Source of the DNA: Flammeovirgaceae bacterium UBA4465
Lineage (GTDB): Bacteria; Bacteroidota; Bacteroidia; Cytophagales; Cyclobacteriaceae
Direction: 5' to 3'
Length of the DNA: 36,198 nt
Assembly: GCA_905182655.1 (NCBI GenBank)
Contig: CAJJCN010000015.1
Coordinates: forward strand, 1 to 36,198
Shown: in pieces, positions 1 to 8,814 of the stretch
Layout of the letters: each line of letters begins with the position of its first letter
How positions within the stretch are numbered: the first letter of the stretch is position 1
The notes under the pieces: model-generated
Seen by the model: the letters and a program-made list of their open reading frames with translations, nothing else
Databases searched by the model: none
Told to the model about the DNA's origin: nothing
Made by a program: the position numbers and the translations under genes

Positions 1-53
1 CCGCGCTGATGGTACTGCCGTAATAGGTGGGAGAGTAAGTCGTTGCCAGACTT
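1..53 (+). rRNA. rrf: 5S ribosomal RNA, 3' end (partial)
   Basis: The window opens inside the 3' part of a 5S rRNA. Visible are the conserved loop E/helix IV region (GATGGTACTGCC, then GGTGGGAGAGTAAGTCG) and the 3' strand of helix I (GCCAGACTTT). The 5' half lies outside the window. A strong intrinsic terminator follows directly, as expected at the end of an rRNA operon. The exact 3' end is estimated to within a few bases. Confidence 0.9.
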
Positions 54-57
54 TATC

Positions 58-87
58 AAAGCCCTTAGGAAACTAAGGGCTTTTTTT
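58..87 (+). terminator. Intrinsic terminator of the rRNA operon
   Basis: The arms AAAGCCCTTAG and CTAAGGGCTTT form a perfect 11-bp stem closed by a GAAA tetraloop, followed by a run of seven T. It sits a few bases after the 5S rRNA and separates the rRNA operon from the BatA-like gene. Confidence 0.95.
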
Positions 88-146
88 ATGGCCTATTTTT
101 TCAAATGAGTTGATCCTTTATTTATTCTAGCATAAACTTGTAGTTG

Positions 147-2114
147 ATGACGTTTTTATATCCATCTGTACTTTGGGGTTTAGGGCTATTACTTATCCCT
201 ATCTTAATCCACTTATTTTCCTTTAGAAGAGTGGTAACGGTTATTTTTCCGAGTATTTCATTCATGGAAGAACTCAAAAATGAAACTGGGAATAGAAGAA
301 ATTTGAAGCATTTATTGATCTTGTGTTCAAGACTCCTCTTTATGTTTTTTATAGTTATAGCCTTTGCACAACCGATCGTGACGGATCATTTGAGTCCTGT
401 TGATGGAACTGTGATATACATTGATAATTCAAGAAGTATGTCGGGAGAGGTTGCTGCTGGTCAGATCGGTTTAAATAAGGCTTTGGAATTGAGTGATGAC
501 CTCGTCAGTCGGGCGGCTATTGATGCCAAATTCCAAATTTTAACCAACCACTCTCCAGTGGCCTTATCATGGCTTTCTAAAGAAGGGGCGTTAGACAAGT
601 TGGCTCAAGTGAGTCTTTCAGATGATCCCAAGAGTTTCCCACAAATCATGCAGAGGGCTTCTGCTTTGTCTAGAACGGTATCTTTTTTTTATTTATCAGA
701 TTTCCAGAAATCTACCATAGGATCTATAGAAGCGCCAAAAGAGATGGATTGGCAAATCAATTTGATAAAAATACCAGTAGATAATGTATCCAATATATAT
801 GTTGATACAGCTTATATGGAAGTGGCTAACATTCACGATGAGCAAAAAAATATAAGCGTGGTATTAAAAAATAGTGGAAATAAAGATAGAAGGGCCATAC
901 AGCTCAAGCTTATCTCAGAACAGCAATTGATTTCAACTTCATCGGTTGACATCAAAGCCGGATCGAAATCTGTTGTGATATTATCTTTTGATGAGGGGTA
1001 TATCAAAGAAGGACAGATGAAAATGGAGTTGGTTGATTATCCCGTTTATTTTGATAATATTTTTCATATGTCACTTCCCGCAGCAAAAGTTAATAATATT
1101 GTGCATATTCATCCTACAGAAGATTTTACCAGAGCAGTTGAAAAGGTATATGGTAATGAGACGTATTTTGAATATGTCAGGTTTAAAGAAGAGGCGGTTG
1201 ATTATGGAAAACTGCAATTAGCAGATTTTGTCATTTTAGATGGGTTTGAAAACATACCCCAAAGTTTTGATGCGTACAAGGAGCACAATGACTTTTTGAT
1301 CATACCGCCCAAGGACATTCAAACGGCATCCTATCAAAGGTTTCTTTCTAGATCGGTATATCAGGTCAAGGATTCATTAGCCATTGGATTGAATATTAAA
1401 GATTTAAATGATCCATTTTTTGCAGGGGTATTTAATACCAAAGAGCCAGATATGGGGCTTCCAAAAGCAAAAAGAAACCTAGAAGTTAAAGGCAGGGTGA
1501 ATGTATTGGTTCAAAATGAATTTGAGAAGCCCTATTTGGGAAGCATTGAAAACAATAACCATTATATCTATTTTTTCGCATCACCTTTAACTAAAGAATT
1601 TACTAATGTGACCAATCATGCTACTTTTTTACCATTAATGTACAAAATGTCAATGGCGGGTAATCGCTATATGCATCCATTATATTATGATCTTTCTAAA
1701 GATTATTTAAGCATTGCTACGAGAGATTTTGATCCGTCAAAAAAATTGAGGGTTTTAAATGGAGCTACGGAATGGATTCCAAATTATCAATATGTAGAAG
1801 GAAAGTTAATGTTAGAATTACCTCCATTTGGATTAAAAGCAGGACATTATGAGATCATAAATGGGAACGTTTTGATTAAAAGAATGGCATTGAATGAATC
1901 AAGGGTTGAATCTGAGATGGAGGGGTATACCCATTCAGAATTAGCCGAATTAGATGCAAAGAGTCAGAATATACATTGGATTAATGTTGAAAGCACACAA
2001 AATTTGAGTGTTAATGAAGGTTTTGCAGACTCTACAGAAGACTTATTCAAAATTGCACTAATTTTGTCGTTGTTCTTTGTTCTGTCAGAGGCTTTACTTA
2101 TTCGATTTCTATAA
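147..2114 (+). CDS. BatA-domain / VWA-like membrane protein
   Basis: Large inner-membrane protein of the Bacteroidota BatA-N-terminal family. Residues 1-80 hold two hydrophobic segments around the family pattern LIPILIHLFSFRR. A von Willebrand factor A-like fold follows, with a MIDAS-type DxSxS site (IDNSRS, near residue 90) and a later LSDF segment. A long periplasmic region follows and a last membrane helix lies near residues 635-655. The reading frame also has a TTG one codon earlier; I prefer the ATG. No Shine-Dalgarno site is evident. It heads a tight operon with the next five genes: the next gene starts one base after its stop. Bat proteins belong to aerotolerance/MoxR-linked VWA systems, but no MoxR ATPase or other Bat gene is present here, so a specific role is unknown. 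Confidence 0.85.
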   Translation: MTFLYPSVLWGLGLLLIPILIHLFSFRRVVTVIFPSISFMEELKNETGNRRNLKHLLILCSRLLFMFFIVIAFAQPIVTDHLSPVDGTVIYIDNSRSMSGEVAAGQIGLNKALELSDDLVSRAAIDAKFQILTNHSPVALSWLSKEGALDKLAQVSLSDDPKSFPQIMQRASALSRTVSFFYLSDFQKSTIGSIEAPKEMDWQINLIKIPVDNVSNIYVDTAYMEVANIHDEQKNISVVLKNSGNKDRRAIQLKLISEQQLISTSSVDIKAGSKSVVILSFDEGYIKEGQMKMELVDYPVYFDNIFHMSLPAAKVNNIVHIHPTEDFTRAVEKVYGNETYFEYVRFKEEAVDYGKLQLADFVILDGFENIPQSFDAYKEHNDFLIIPPKDIQTASYQRFLSRSVYQVKDSLAIGLNIKDLNDPFFAGVFNTKEPDMGLPKAKRNLEVKGRVNVLVQNEFEKPYLGSIENNNHYIYFFASPLTKEFTNVTNHATFLPLMYKMSMAGNRYMHPLYYDLSKDYLSIATRDFDPSKKLRVLNGATEWIPNYQYVEGKLMLELPPFGLKAGHYEIINGNVLIKRMALNESRVESEMEGYTHSELAELDAKSQNIHWINVESTQNLSVNEGFADSTEDLFKIALILSLFFVLSEALLIRFL

Positions 2115-2115
2115 A

Positions 2116-3360
2116 ATGATTGTAAGAAATGTAGTTGTACAAGATATGCACTCATCCCACCATGGGCAAGAAGTAGATGTACGCATAGAAAAAGGAATTA
2201 TTCAGTCCATTGTTGAGAGTAAAACCAAGATAGATGCTCCAAAAATGATTACTCCGGGCCTGATGGACTTATCCAGTCACTTTAATGATCCAGGAACGGA
2301 ATATAGAGAAGACTTAATTACGGGTCTGAAAACCGCTTGTGAAGGGGGATTTACGGATGTTTGTATCCTACCGAATACTTTACCTGCAGCAGACAATCGA
2401 AGTACGATCGAATACCTCCTGACTAAAGGGAGTCAGCAGGTGACTTCAGTCCATCCATTGGGTGCTTTGAGTAAGAAATTGAAGGGTGAAAGCTTAGCAG
2501 AAATTTTAGATTTGAGAGAATCAGGTGCCGTCGCGTTTACCGATGGTATAATACCTGTCATGAATGCTGAGCTCTTACTAAAAGCGTTACAATACGTGCA
2601 GAAATTTAAAGGCCTTGTGATCAGTAGGCCAAGAGATTTAAGTCTTTCAAGAGCAGGTCAAATGCATGAAGGGCTGGTAAGCACTGGATTAGGATTGGTG
2701 GGCATGTCTAGCCTTTCAGAAAAAGTTATTATTGAAAGAGACCTTTCTATTCTAGCTTATACGGGCGGGCGTCTCCACATCCATGGTATTTCCACTTTTG
2801 AATCTGTAGCCTTGATCGCAAAAGCAAAAAAGAGTGGACTGGCGGTAACTTGCGACGTCATCTTGCATCAATTATGTTATTCCGATGATCATTTGATTTC
2901 CTTTGATACCTATTATAAAGTAGACCCTCCCTTGAGGACCACTAAAGATATTCAAGCGTTGAAGCTAGGGCTCGCCAATGGAACCATAGATGCCATAGCT
3001 ATTGATCACCTGCCTCAAGATGTTGAGGGTAAAAATCTAGAGTTTGACTTAGCGGCATTTGGAATGATCGGATTACAAACTGCTTTTTCATCTTTGCTTA
3101 CCTTAGTATCCAAAGAATTATCCCTAGATACGTTACTTGAAAAATTATCCAAGGGCCCTCGTCAGGTGCTGAATTTGCCCACGATAAAGATCGAGGAAGG
3201 AGAATCTGCTAAATTAACGCTATTAGATGCGCATCTAAAATGGCATTATAATGAGGAATCGAATGTTTCAAAGTCTAATAATTCGCCTTTATTTGGTCAT
3301 GAGCTTACAGGTAAAGCGGTGGGAGTGATCAATGGTGAAAAATCATATTTTCCAAGATAA
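2116..3360 (+). CDS. Dihydroorotase-like protein, probably non-catalytic
   Basis: A 414-residue amidohydrolase-fold protein that aligns along its whole length with bacterial dihydroorotase, which closes carbamoyl aspartate to dihydroorotate in pyrimidine synthesis. Landmarks are TPGLMDLSSHFNDPG (near residue 46), LPNT, AFTDGIIPV, HIHGIST, AIDHLPQ and AAFGMIGLQTA. Compared by eye with Aquifex-type PyrC, the zinc ligand HxH is SxH (S53, H55), the Asp of FTDDG is Gly, the DHCED His is Arg and the QHVST His is Gly; only the TDH Asp clearly remains. It probably cannot bind the normal metal centre. Inactive dihydroorotases (PyrC'/PyrX of Pseudomonas) are structural partners of aspartate transcarbamoylase, so a similar role is possible. 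The start ATG is 1 base after the upstream stop; an in-frame ATG at 2077 lies inside the preceding gene and was rejected. Confidence 0.85.
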   Translation: MIVRNVVVQDMHSSHHGQEVDVRIEKGIIQSIVESKTKIDAPKMITPGLMDLSSHFNDPGTEYREDLITGLKTACEGGFTDVCILPNTLPAADNRSTIEYLLTKGSQQVTSVHPLGALSKKLKGESLAEILDLRESGAVAFTDGIIPVMNAELLLKALQYVQKFKGLVISRPRDLSLSRAGQMHEGLVSTGLGLVGMSSLSEKVIIERDLSILAYTGGRLHIHGISTFESVALIAKAKKSGLAVTCDVILHQLCYSDDHLISFDTYYKVDPPLRTTKDIQALKLGLANGTIDAIAIDHLPQDVEGKNLEFDLAAFGMIGLQTAFSSLLTLVSKELSLDTLLEKLSKGPRQVLNLPTIKIEEGESAKLTLLDAHLKWHYNEESNVSKSNNSPLFGHELTGKAVGVINGEKSYFPR

Positions 3361-3363
3361 GCT

Positions 3364-3867
3364 ATGAAAGAAGTAGGTTTTCGATATGCCGGTGTTGGGG
3401 CATTTCTCATGACAATGACCTTTTTGGTGTCCTACTATATCGGAGTACATCCTTTCATAGAAATGAGCCATCTTTTTTTTGATCTCTTTATTTATGGATT
3501 GGTGATTTATTTTGCACTGAATGAGTTTAAGACAGTAAATAATGAAGGCATTTTACATTTTTGGCAAGGGATGAGTATTGGATTTTTCGTGAATATATTT
3601 TCTTTAGGAATATATATGGTATTCTTGTTTTTAGTAATGAAATTTGATGAAAATATTTTGATTAGTTATCAATTACAAGCCGTTGATTTTTTGGAAATCA
3701 AATCAGCGCAATATATTGAGGGTTTTGGGGAAGAACAATATCAAATTCAGTTGGAAACCATTCAAGAAACTACTATTTTAGATATGGTGTTGATGGGCGG
3801 GGTGAAAAAATTTATATCAGCCATGCTGATCACTCCAGTACTTTCAATTTTGAAAAGAAAAACTTAA
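3364..3867 (+). CDS. DUF4199 family membrane protein
   Basis: A 167-residue integral membrane protein. There are three hydrophobic segments in the first 100 residues, a polar acidic/glutamine-rich stretch (about 115-140) and a last hydrophobic segment before the basic end LKRKT. This matches the DUF4199 layout that is common in Bacteroidota and has no assigned function. It begins three bases after the dihydroorotase-like gene and is followed 13 bases later by a second member of the same family, suggesting an old tandem duplication inside the operon. Confidence 0.75.
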   Translation: MKEVGFRYAGVGAFLMTMTFLVSYYIGVHPFIEMSHLFFDLFIYGLVIYFALNEFKTVNNEGILHFWQGMSIGFFVNIFSLGIYMVFLFLVMKFDENILISYQLQAVDFLEIKSAQYIEGFGEEQYQIQLETIQETTILDMVLMGGVKKFISAMLITPVLSILKRKT

Positions 3868-3880
3868 TTTATAAAATGTT

Positions 3881-4402
3881 ATGAAAGATCATGCTTTAAA
3901 ATCCGGAGTGATACTTGGCGTAGTAGGGATATTAATTTCTTTGATTGTTTACATCATAGATCCCTTATTGATGATTAAATGGTGGTTCAGTCTCTCTTCA
4001 CTGGTTCTATTTATCGCTTTGGTAAGTTATTTTGGTATTCAATATCGGGAGATGTTGGGGGGTTTTGTGTCTTTCAAAATAGCATACATTTATTCCATTT
4101 TGACATTTGTCCTGGCAGGACTTATTGGGACAGCCTTCAGTATTTTGTTATTTCAAGTAATAGATCCTGACCTACCCCAATTAATGTCGGAAGCCATTAT
4201 TGAGCAAACTGTTGAGATGATGGAGGGCTTTGGTGCCAATCAAGAGATCATAGATGAAGCGATTGAGGACGCAGACCCAGCGGCTAGTTTTACGGTGATG
4301 GGGCAAATTAAAAGTTTTGGCATGGTTTTGATTTTCTATGCAGTGATGTCTTTAATCACCGGTGCGATCATCAAACGTAAAGTACCTGATTTTACAGAAT
4401 AA
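3881..4402 (+). CDS. DUF4199 family membrane protein, second copy
   Basis: A 173-residue membrane protein with the same layout as its upstream neighbour: three N-terminal hydrophobic segments, an acidic middle (EAIIEQTVEMMEGFGANQ and the following residues), then a final helix and the basic end KRKVPDF. It recalls the DUF4199 consensus more clearly than the first copy. The polar segment, roughly residues 100-140, contains a DPDLPQLM motif. It is co-directional and only five bases upstream of the glycosyltransferase gene. Function unknown. Confidence 0.78.
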   Translation: MKDHALKSGVILGVVGILISLIVYIIDPLLMIKWWFSLSSLVLFIALVSYFGIQYREMLGGFVSFKIAYIYSILTFVLAGLIGTAFSILLFQVIDPDLPQLMSEAIIEQTVEMMEGFGANQEIIDEAIEDADPAASFTVMGQIKSFGMVLIFYAVMSLITGAIIKRKVPDFTE

Positions 4403-4407
4403 GAACC

Positions 4408-5382
4408 GTGTCAGCAACTAATAACAACGTTTCCTTAATCATACCCTTATTAGATGAGCAAGAATCTATCGCAGAGTTGTATGCGTGGATTGTAAAAGTC
4501 CTTAAATCATCTAAACTTAAGGGAGAATTGATTTTTATCGATGATGGGAGTACAGATGATTCTTGGAAAGAAATATCAAAACTGGCAGCTACGGATGATC
4601 GTGTACAGGGGTTGAGATTTACTCGTAATTATGGAAAAAGTGCGGCCTTGCATGCGGGTTTCCAAATTTGCACGGGAGATGTGGTTATTACTATGGATGC
4701 CGATCTACAAGATTCTCCAGATGAGATACCCAAATTACATCGAATGATCATGGAAGAAGGTCATCATATGGTCTCAGGATGGAAAAAAATTCGGCATGAT
4801 CCCTTCGAAAAAAAAATTCCTTCCAAATTTTTCAATTGGGTGACTCGGATTTTTTCAGGTATTAAATTACATGATTTTAATTGTGGATTGAAGGCCTATC
4901 AAAATCGCGTGGTCAAGGGCATTCATTTGTATGGTGAGAGACACAGATACATTCCTCTTTTGGTTAAATGGAATGGCTATAAAAAAATAACCGAAACTGT
5001 GGTAGTGCATCAAGCACGGAAATATGGGATGACTAAGTTTGGATTTGAGAGGTATATCACGGGCTTTCTCGATCTGTTGTCGGTCTCTTTTATTACGCGT
5101 TTTCGTAAAAACCCGATGCACTTTTTTGGCTTATTGGGTACCATTAGTTTTATGAGTGGATTTGGGATTACCGTATTTCTGGTTGTAGATAAAATCCTCA
5201 ATCAGCATTACGAATTACCGGTTCGGGATGTAGTGGATCAACCCGTGTTTTTTCTTGCCCTTGTGGCATTGATTATTGGGGTACAATTGTTTTTGTCTGG
5301 CTTTTTGGCAGAAATGATTATGCAAGCAAGCCCCAATAAACATGACTATCAAATAGAAGAAGAAATTAAACCGAATGCCTAA
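4408..5382 (+). CDS. Family 2 glycosyltransferase, DPM1/GtrB-like
   Basis: A membrane-anchored GT-A glycosyltransferase of 324 residues. The N-terminal catalytic domain shows IIPLLDEQES, the nucleotide-binding IDDGSTDDS, and the DxD metal site in TMDADLQDSPDE. HDFNCGLKAY and the RKYGMTKFG segment are typical of polyprenyl-phosphate hexose synthases (DPM1, GtrB, ArnC). Two membrane helices follow (about 230-255 and 272-300). By family it would transfer a sugar from a nucleotide sugar to a polyprenyl phosphate or lipid carrier; the sugar cannot be read from sequence. The start is GTG, five bases after the previous stop. The 3' end overlaps the next glycosyltransferase by eight bases, so the two are probably translationally coupled. 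Confidence 0.9.
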   Translation: MSATNNNVSLIIPLLDEQESIAELYAWIVKVLKSSKLKGELIFIDDGSTDDSWKEISKLAATDDRVQGLRFTRNYGKSAALHAGFQICTGDVVITMDADLQDSPDEIPKLHRMIMEEGHHMVSGWKKIRHDPFEKKIPSKFFNWVTRIFSGIKLHDFNCGLKAYQNRVVKGIHLYGERHRYIPLLVKWNGYKKITETVVVHQARKYGMTKFGFERYITGFLDLLSVSFITRFRKNPMHFFGLLGTISFMSGFGITVFLVVDKILNQHYELPVRDVVDQPVFFLALVALIIGVQLFLSGFLAEMIMQASPNKHDYQIEEEIKPNA

Positions 5383-6370
5383 GTACTCCATAATCATCCC
5401 GGTATTCAATCGACCGGATGAGATAGATGAGCTGTTGGCCTCCTTGATGAAACAATCCTTTGATGACTTTGAGGTTATTCTGGTAGAAGATGGCTCATCC
5501 AAGACATGTCAAGCCATTGCAGAGCATTATGCAAATCGGCTAAACGTTAGGTACTTTTTTAAAGAAAATGAAGGCCAGGGTTATGCGAGAAATTATGGCT
5601 ATCAAAGAGCAGAAGGAGAGGTTTTAATAGTATTTGATTCTGATTGCCTCATTCCTCCCAATTACTTCCAAGAGGTAAACGACTATTTAGGCTTGCATCA
5701 AGTAGATGCTTTCGGAGGTCCAGATACTGCTCTTGATTCATTCACTCCGATACAAAGAGCCATCAGCCATACTATGACCTCTTTTTTTACTACCGGAGGC
5801 ATCAGGGGAAGGAAAAATCAAATAGGGTCATACCATCCGAGAAGTTTTAATATGGGAATTACCCAAGAGGTATTTCAAAAAACGGGGGGGTATCGTATTC
5901 CATTTATGGGTGAAGATCTTGAGTTCAGTATCAGAATCATCGCAGCAGGGTTTAAGACTGAGTTGATCCCCAGTGCTTTTGTATATCACAAGAGACGGAC
6001 CAATTTGATCCAATTCTATAAGCAAATTAATTATTTTGGAAGAGCGAGAATCAACCTGACGCGCTTTCATTCAGGTCATTTAAAAATATTGCATTTATTT
6101 CCATTGATTTTTGTACTGGGATTTTTCAGTGCCTTTGTCTTGAGTTTTTCAGGTCAAAGCCTAGGCTTTTTGGGGATCGGATGCTATGTAATTTATTTAT
6201 TACTGATCTCTCTAGAGGCCTTATTGAAGTCAAAATCCTTGAAAGTAGCCCTTTATGTGCCGTTGACGACATTGATTCAAATGTTAGGCTACGCAGTGGG
6301 TTTGATTCACGAGGTGATTCAGAAACTTAGGGGTATTGATCCCAACAAAAAGTACATTGATCTTTATTGA
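5375..6370 (+). CDS. Family 2 glycosyltransferase with C-terminal membrane helices
   Basis: A 331-residue GT-A glycosyltransferase. It has SIIIPVFNRPDE at the N terminus, the nucleotide-binding VEDGSS, a DxD site (VFDSDCLIP, near residue 90) and an acceptor/catalytic ED motif (MGEDLEFSIR). The C terminus carries about three hydrophobic helices (from residue 235). It resembles chitin/cellulose-synthase-like or rhamnosyl-type GT2 enzymes acting at the inner face of the membrane; donor and acceptor are unknown. It is the last gene of the operon begun at 147. Its end overlaps the 3' end of the convergent methyltransferase by seven bases. Confidence 0.88.
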   Translation: MPKYSIIIPVFNRPDEIDELLASLMKQSFDDFEVILVEDGSSKTCQAIAEHYANRLNVRYFFKENEGQGYARNYGYQRAEGEVLIVFDSDCLIPPNYFQEVNDYLGLHQVDAFGGPDTALDSFTPIQRAISHTMTSFFTTGGIRGRKNQIGSYHPRSFNMGITQEVFQKTGGYRIPFMGEDLEFSIRIIAAGFKTELIPSAFVYHKRRTNLIQFYKQINYFGRARINLTRFHSGHLKILHLFPLIFVLGFFSAFVLSFSGQSLGFLGIGCYVIYLLLISLEALLKSKSLKVALYVPLTTLIQMLGYAVGLIHEVIQKLRGIDPNKKYIDLY

Positions 6371-7137
6371 TTGGGTTTGATGGCGCGATGAATGATTTCG
6401 CCCTCAGGAAGGGCATGCTTTTTGACTAGGCTTGGCGCAAGTTCAGTGATGAAATGTTCTTCTATCACATCAAAACCAGTACTGCGAATACGGTCTGCAT
6501 AATCCTTACCATACATCCGAACATGATCATCTTGCCCAAATAATTCAGCTCTTTTTTTAGGATCTTTAAGGGTAGGATCTTCAATCGTTTGATCGATAAG
6601 GGGTTTAAATATGGGTATTTGAAGTATGGCCCAGCCTCCAGGTTTTAAAACCCGTAGCATTTCACTCAGGGCTTTTTTGTCATCTTGGACATGCTCCAGC
6701 ACATGATTACAAAAGATGACGTCAAAAGTATTTTCTGGAAATGGAATATCATGGATATCCATTTTTATTTTAGCCAAAGGAGACTCTATATCTGCCGTCA
6801 GATAGTCGAGTTTTGGTAGAGATTCAAATCTTTTTATATAACAAAGTTCGGGGGCAATGTGCAGCATTTTAGCTGAAATAGTAAAGAATTCAGTTTTATC
6901 TTTGAGAAAAAGCCACAAGAGTCGATGCCGCTCCAAGGACAAACAATGGGGACAAAGGGCATTGGGTCGACCGATTCTTCCATAAGGAAGGAATTTTCGA
7001 AATTGACGCAAGCAGACGGGGCACTCAACTTGGTTACCCATATAAAACAGAGAAAGTATTTTTAGCACATAATGGCTAACCAATTGAAGTTGTTTTCTCG
7101 GAATGGTTTTTAAAAAGAAACTGATTATATATTTCAC
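6364..7137 (-). CDS. SAM-dependent methyltransferase with N-terminal Cys4 motif
   Basis: A 257-residue class I methyltransferase. Residues 39-65 hold two CxxC pairs (C39/C42 and C62/C65), a likely zinc ribbon. The methyltransferase fold follows: motif I is the atypical MLHIAPE instead of a glycine-rich GxGxG, then LTADIES, DIHDIPFPENTFD, FCNHVLEHV and VLKPGGWAI, all clear methyltransferase_11-like motifs. The C-terminal part has DDHVRMYGKDY. The HIAPE class with a Cys-rich N terminus is a recognisable subgroup; its substrate is not known to me. It is a stand-alone gene, convergent with the glycosyltransferase operon. The adjacent glycan genes suggest, but do not prove, a sugar or lipid substrate. 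Confidence 0.85.
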   Translation of the reverse strand: MKYIISFFLKTIPRKQLQLVSHYVLKILSLFYMGNQVECPVCLRQFRKFLPYGRIGRPNALCPHCLSLERHRLLWLFLKDKTEFFTISAKMLHIAPELCYIKRFESLPKLDYLTADIESPLAKIKMDIHDIPFPENTFDVIFCNHVLEHVQDDKKALSEMLRVLKPGGWAILQIPIFKPLIDQTIEDPTLKDPKKRAELFGQDDHVRMYGKDYADRIRSTGFDVIEEHFITELAPSLVKKHALPEGEIIHRAIKPNQ

Positions 7138-7194
7138 AAGGGCTAAATTAGAGGCAAAGATATTTAAGAATAGGCTATCTTTTGGTTCGAATTG

Positions 7195-7614
7195 ATGAAA
7201 ATGGGACGACTAAAATATTTTTGTGCTTTTATTTCACTTTTTATAGGCCTGATGTCCTACGGCCAAGATCAAGGAAGTGTGGCTTTTAGTCCTGAGGAAA
7301 GCGTAGGGATCAGCCCCAAAAAGTTAAAAAAACAGGGAGCTAAAAGTAAAAGAAATATTGAAATCATATTTAAAACAAAATCAGGGAAAGTACTTTACGG
7401 AAATCCATGCCTCAGAGAATTCACTCGTGATATGGGATTTGAGTATGCTTTGCAATCAGCCAAAATGTCTAACCGTTCAGGGGTATGGAATATGCGAGGA
7501 AATAATCTCATGGTTTTTGCCAAATTGGTCTTAAAAAAGTCTCCTTTTTGGAAATTGATTCTCAATAAGCAGGTCAAAGATTGTAGAAGAAAAATGGGTG
7601 ATTTTGTGGGTTGA
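7195..7614 (+). CDS. Small secreted protein of unknown function
   Basis: A 139-residue protein with a Sec signal peptide: a basic start, a hydrophobic core near residues 8-20, and cleavage probably after SYG before QDQG. The mature part is basic (KKLKKQGAKSKRN). It contains two cysteines (in NPCLREFTRD and VKDCRRKMGD) that could form a disulfide. I do not recognise a characterised family. ATG 7195 is chosen over TTG one codon upstream; a second Met two codons further is also possible. It reads toward the dnaJ-like gene and their stop codons abut. Confidence 0.65.
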   Translation: MKMGRLKYFCAFISLFIGLMSYGQDQGSVAFSPEESVGISPKKLKKQGAKSKRNIEIIFKTKSGKVLYGNPCLREFTRDMGFEYALQSAKMSNRSGVWNMRGNNLMVFAKLVLKKSPFWKLILNKQVKDCRRKMGDFVG

Positions 7615-8796
7615 TCAATAGCAAAAGATATTTTCGGCCTGAATGCCTTTTTCTAATGCAATTAAGTATTGTTCACAAGCCAAGGTGGGCGCATCAAGCA
7701 ATAGATGGGCTTGGGCATTGATCAGATGTGCATCTCCTTTTTCTGGCCATACACGTAGATTCCACTTGGTTGCTTTCAAGGCTTGACTTGGATTATCGGT
7801 ATTCAGATAGGCCTTGGCAAGTCCATTGTAGAGGCGGTAATGACTTTCAGGTAAATCGGCACTTTTCAATAAGATGGCATAGGCTTTGCCATAAAAAGAC
7901 TCATAATATTTTTGGGCATAGGTATTGGCCGTTTCATAATAAATTAAAGCGCTTTTGGAATCTTCCATGAGATCAGCATAAATTTCTGCCAACTCTACAT
8001 AGGTATATACCGTTCGATGCCCTAGGAGCAATATTTTCTCAAGTGATCGGATGGCTGCCGCACCTTGTAAAGTAGCTCGATAGGATTGAGCCTGCCAATT
8101 GAGTAATTTAATTTCATTGAAAGGGGTATATTTTTCGAGTAAATTAAAATGGGCCAAGGCCTTTTGATGGGAACCTTCTTGATGATATTGGGTCACTTGG
8201 GCGACCAGTTCAGAAAATATTTTGATTTCAAATCGTTCCATATCTTTTTCATAAGGAAGGAGATATCCTTTCAATTCACTTAATTGAGATAAGGCGGCAT
8301 CCCATTGCCCATCGGCATGAAACGCGGTGGCTTGGTAGAAAATAGATTTTCTTAATTCTAGTTTTTCAAAGAACAATTTTTCGTTGTAGGCATCTCGTGC
8401 ACCGACGAAACTAACGACCAACAAGGCAATGATGAATACAAAACCAAAGGCATATAGGGTTGATTTTCTATTTGCCTTCCAATCGATTTCCGTTTTAACA
8501 TAGGATCGAAAAGGTCTTGTTGTGGATTGATATTTATAGGGTTTACGCCGTTTTTTTTGAGTATTGGGTGTATATGAAACCGTTTGGGGAGTAATACTAA
8601 AGTCATAATCTGCTCGAGATTGAGGCTGGCCCAAAACTTGATAGGCGGTATTAATTCTTTTAAAAATCTCCTCTTTATCTGGATCGCCATCATTTTTATC
8701 TGGATGATACTGGAGCGCCTTTTTTTTAAAGGCGGTTTTAATCGCTTGGCTACTTGCCGTTTTGGAGACACCTAAGAGATCATATAGCGTGATCAT
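7615..8796 (-). CDS. Membrane-anchored J-domain protein with TPR-like repeats
   Basis: A 393-residue protein with an N-terminal J domain (residues 1-66) that keeps the HPD motif (31-33), which stimulates the ATPase of Hsp70/DnaK. A basic Pro-rich linker and one membrane helix (about 113-135, [17 protein letters not shown]) follow. The C-terminal 250 residues have repeating helical segments with TPR character ([48 protein letters not shown]). No DnaJ zinc finger or substrate-binding domain is present. It is likely a specialised co-chaperone recruiting DnaK to the membrane. It is the last gene of an acpH-crcB-dnaJ-like run, 18 bases after crcB. Confidence 0.87.
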   Translation of the reverse strand: MITLYDLLGVSKTASSQAIKTAFKKKALQYHPDKNDGDPDKEEIFKRINTAYQVLGQPQSRADYDFSITPQTVSYTPNTQKKRRKPYKYQSTTRPFRSYVKTEIDWKANRKSTLYAFGFVFIIALLVVSFVGARDAYNEKLFFEKLELRKSIFYQATAFHADGQWDAALSQLSELKGYLLPYEKDMERFEIKIFSELVAQVTQYHQEGSHQKALAHFNLLEKYTPFNEIKLLNWQAQSYRATLQGAAAIRSLEKILLLGHRTVYTYVELAEIYADLMEDSKSALIYYETANTYAQKYYESFYGKAYAILLKSADLPESHYRLYNGLAKAYLNTDNPSQALKATKWNLRVWPEKGDAHLINAQAHLLLDAPTLACEQYLIALEKGIQAENIFCY

Positions 8797-8814
8797 TTTT
8801 TTAGGACTCCAAGA

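Noticed and set aside
2077-2115. Upstream ATG for the dihydroorotase-like gene
   Set aside because: It lies inside the preceding gene and adds 13 residues unlike the family; ATG 2116 gives the usual MIVRNV start.
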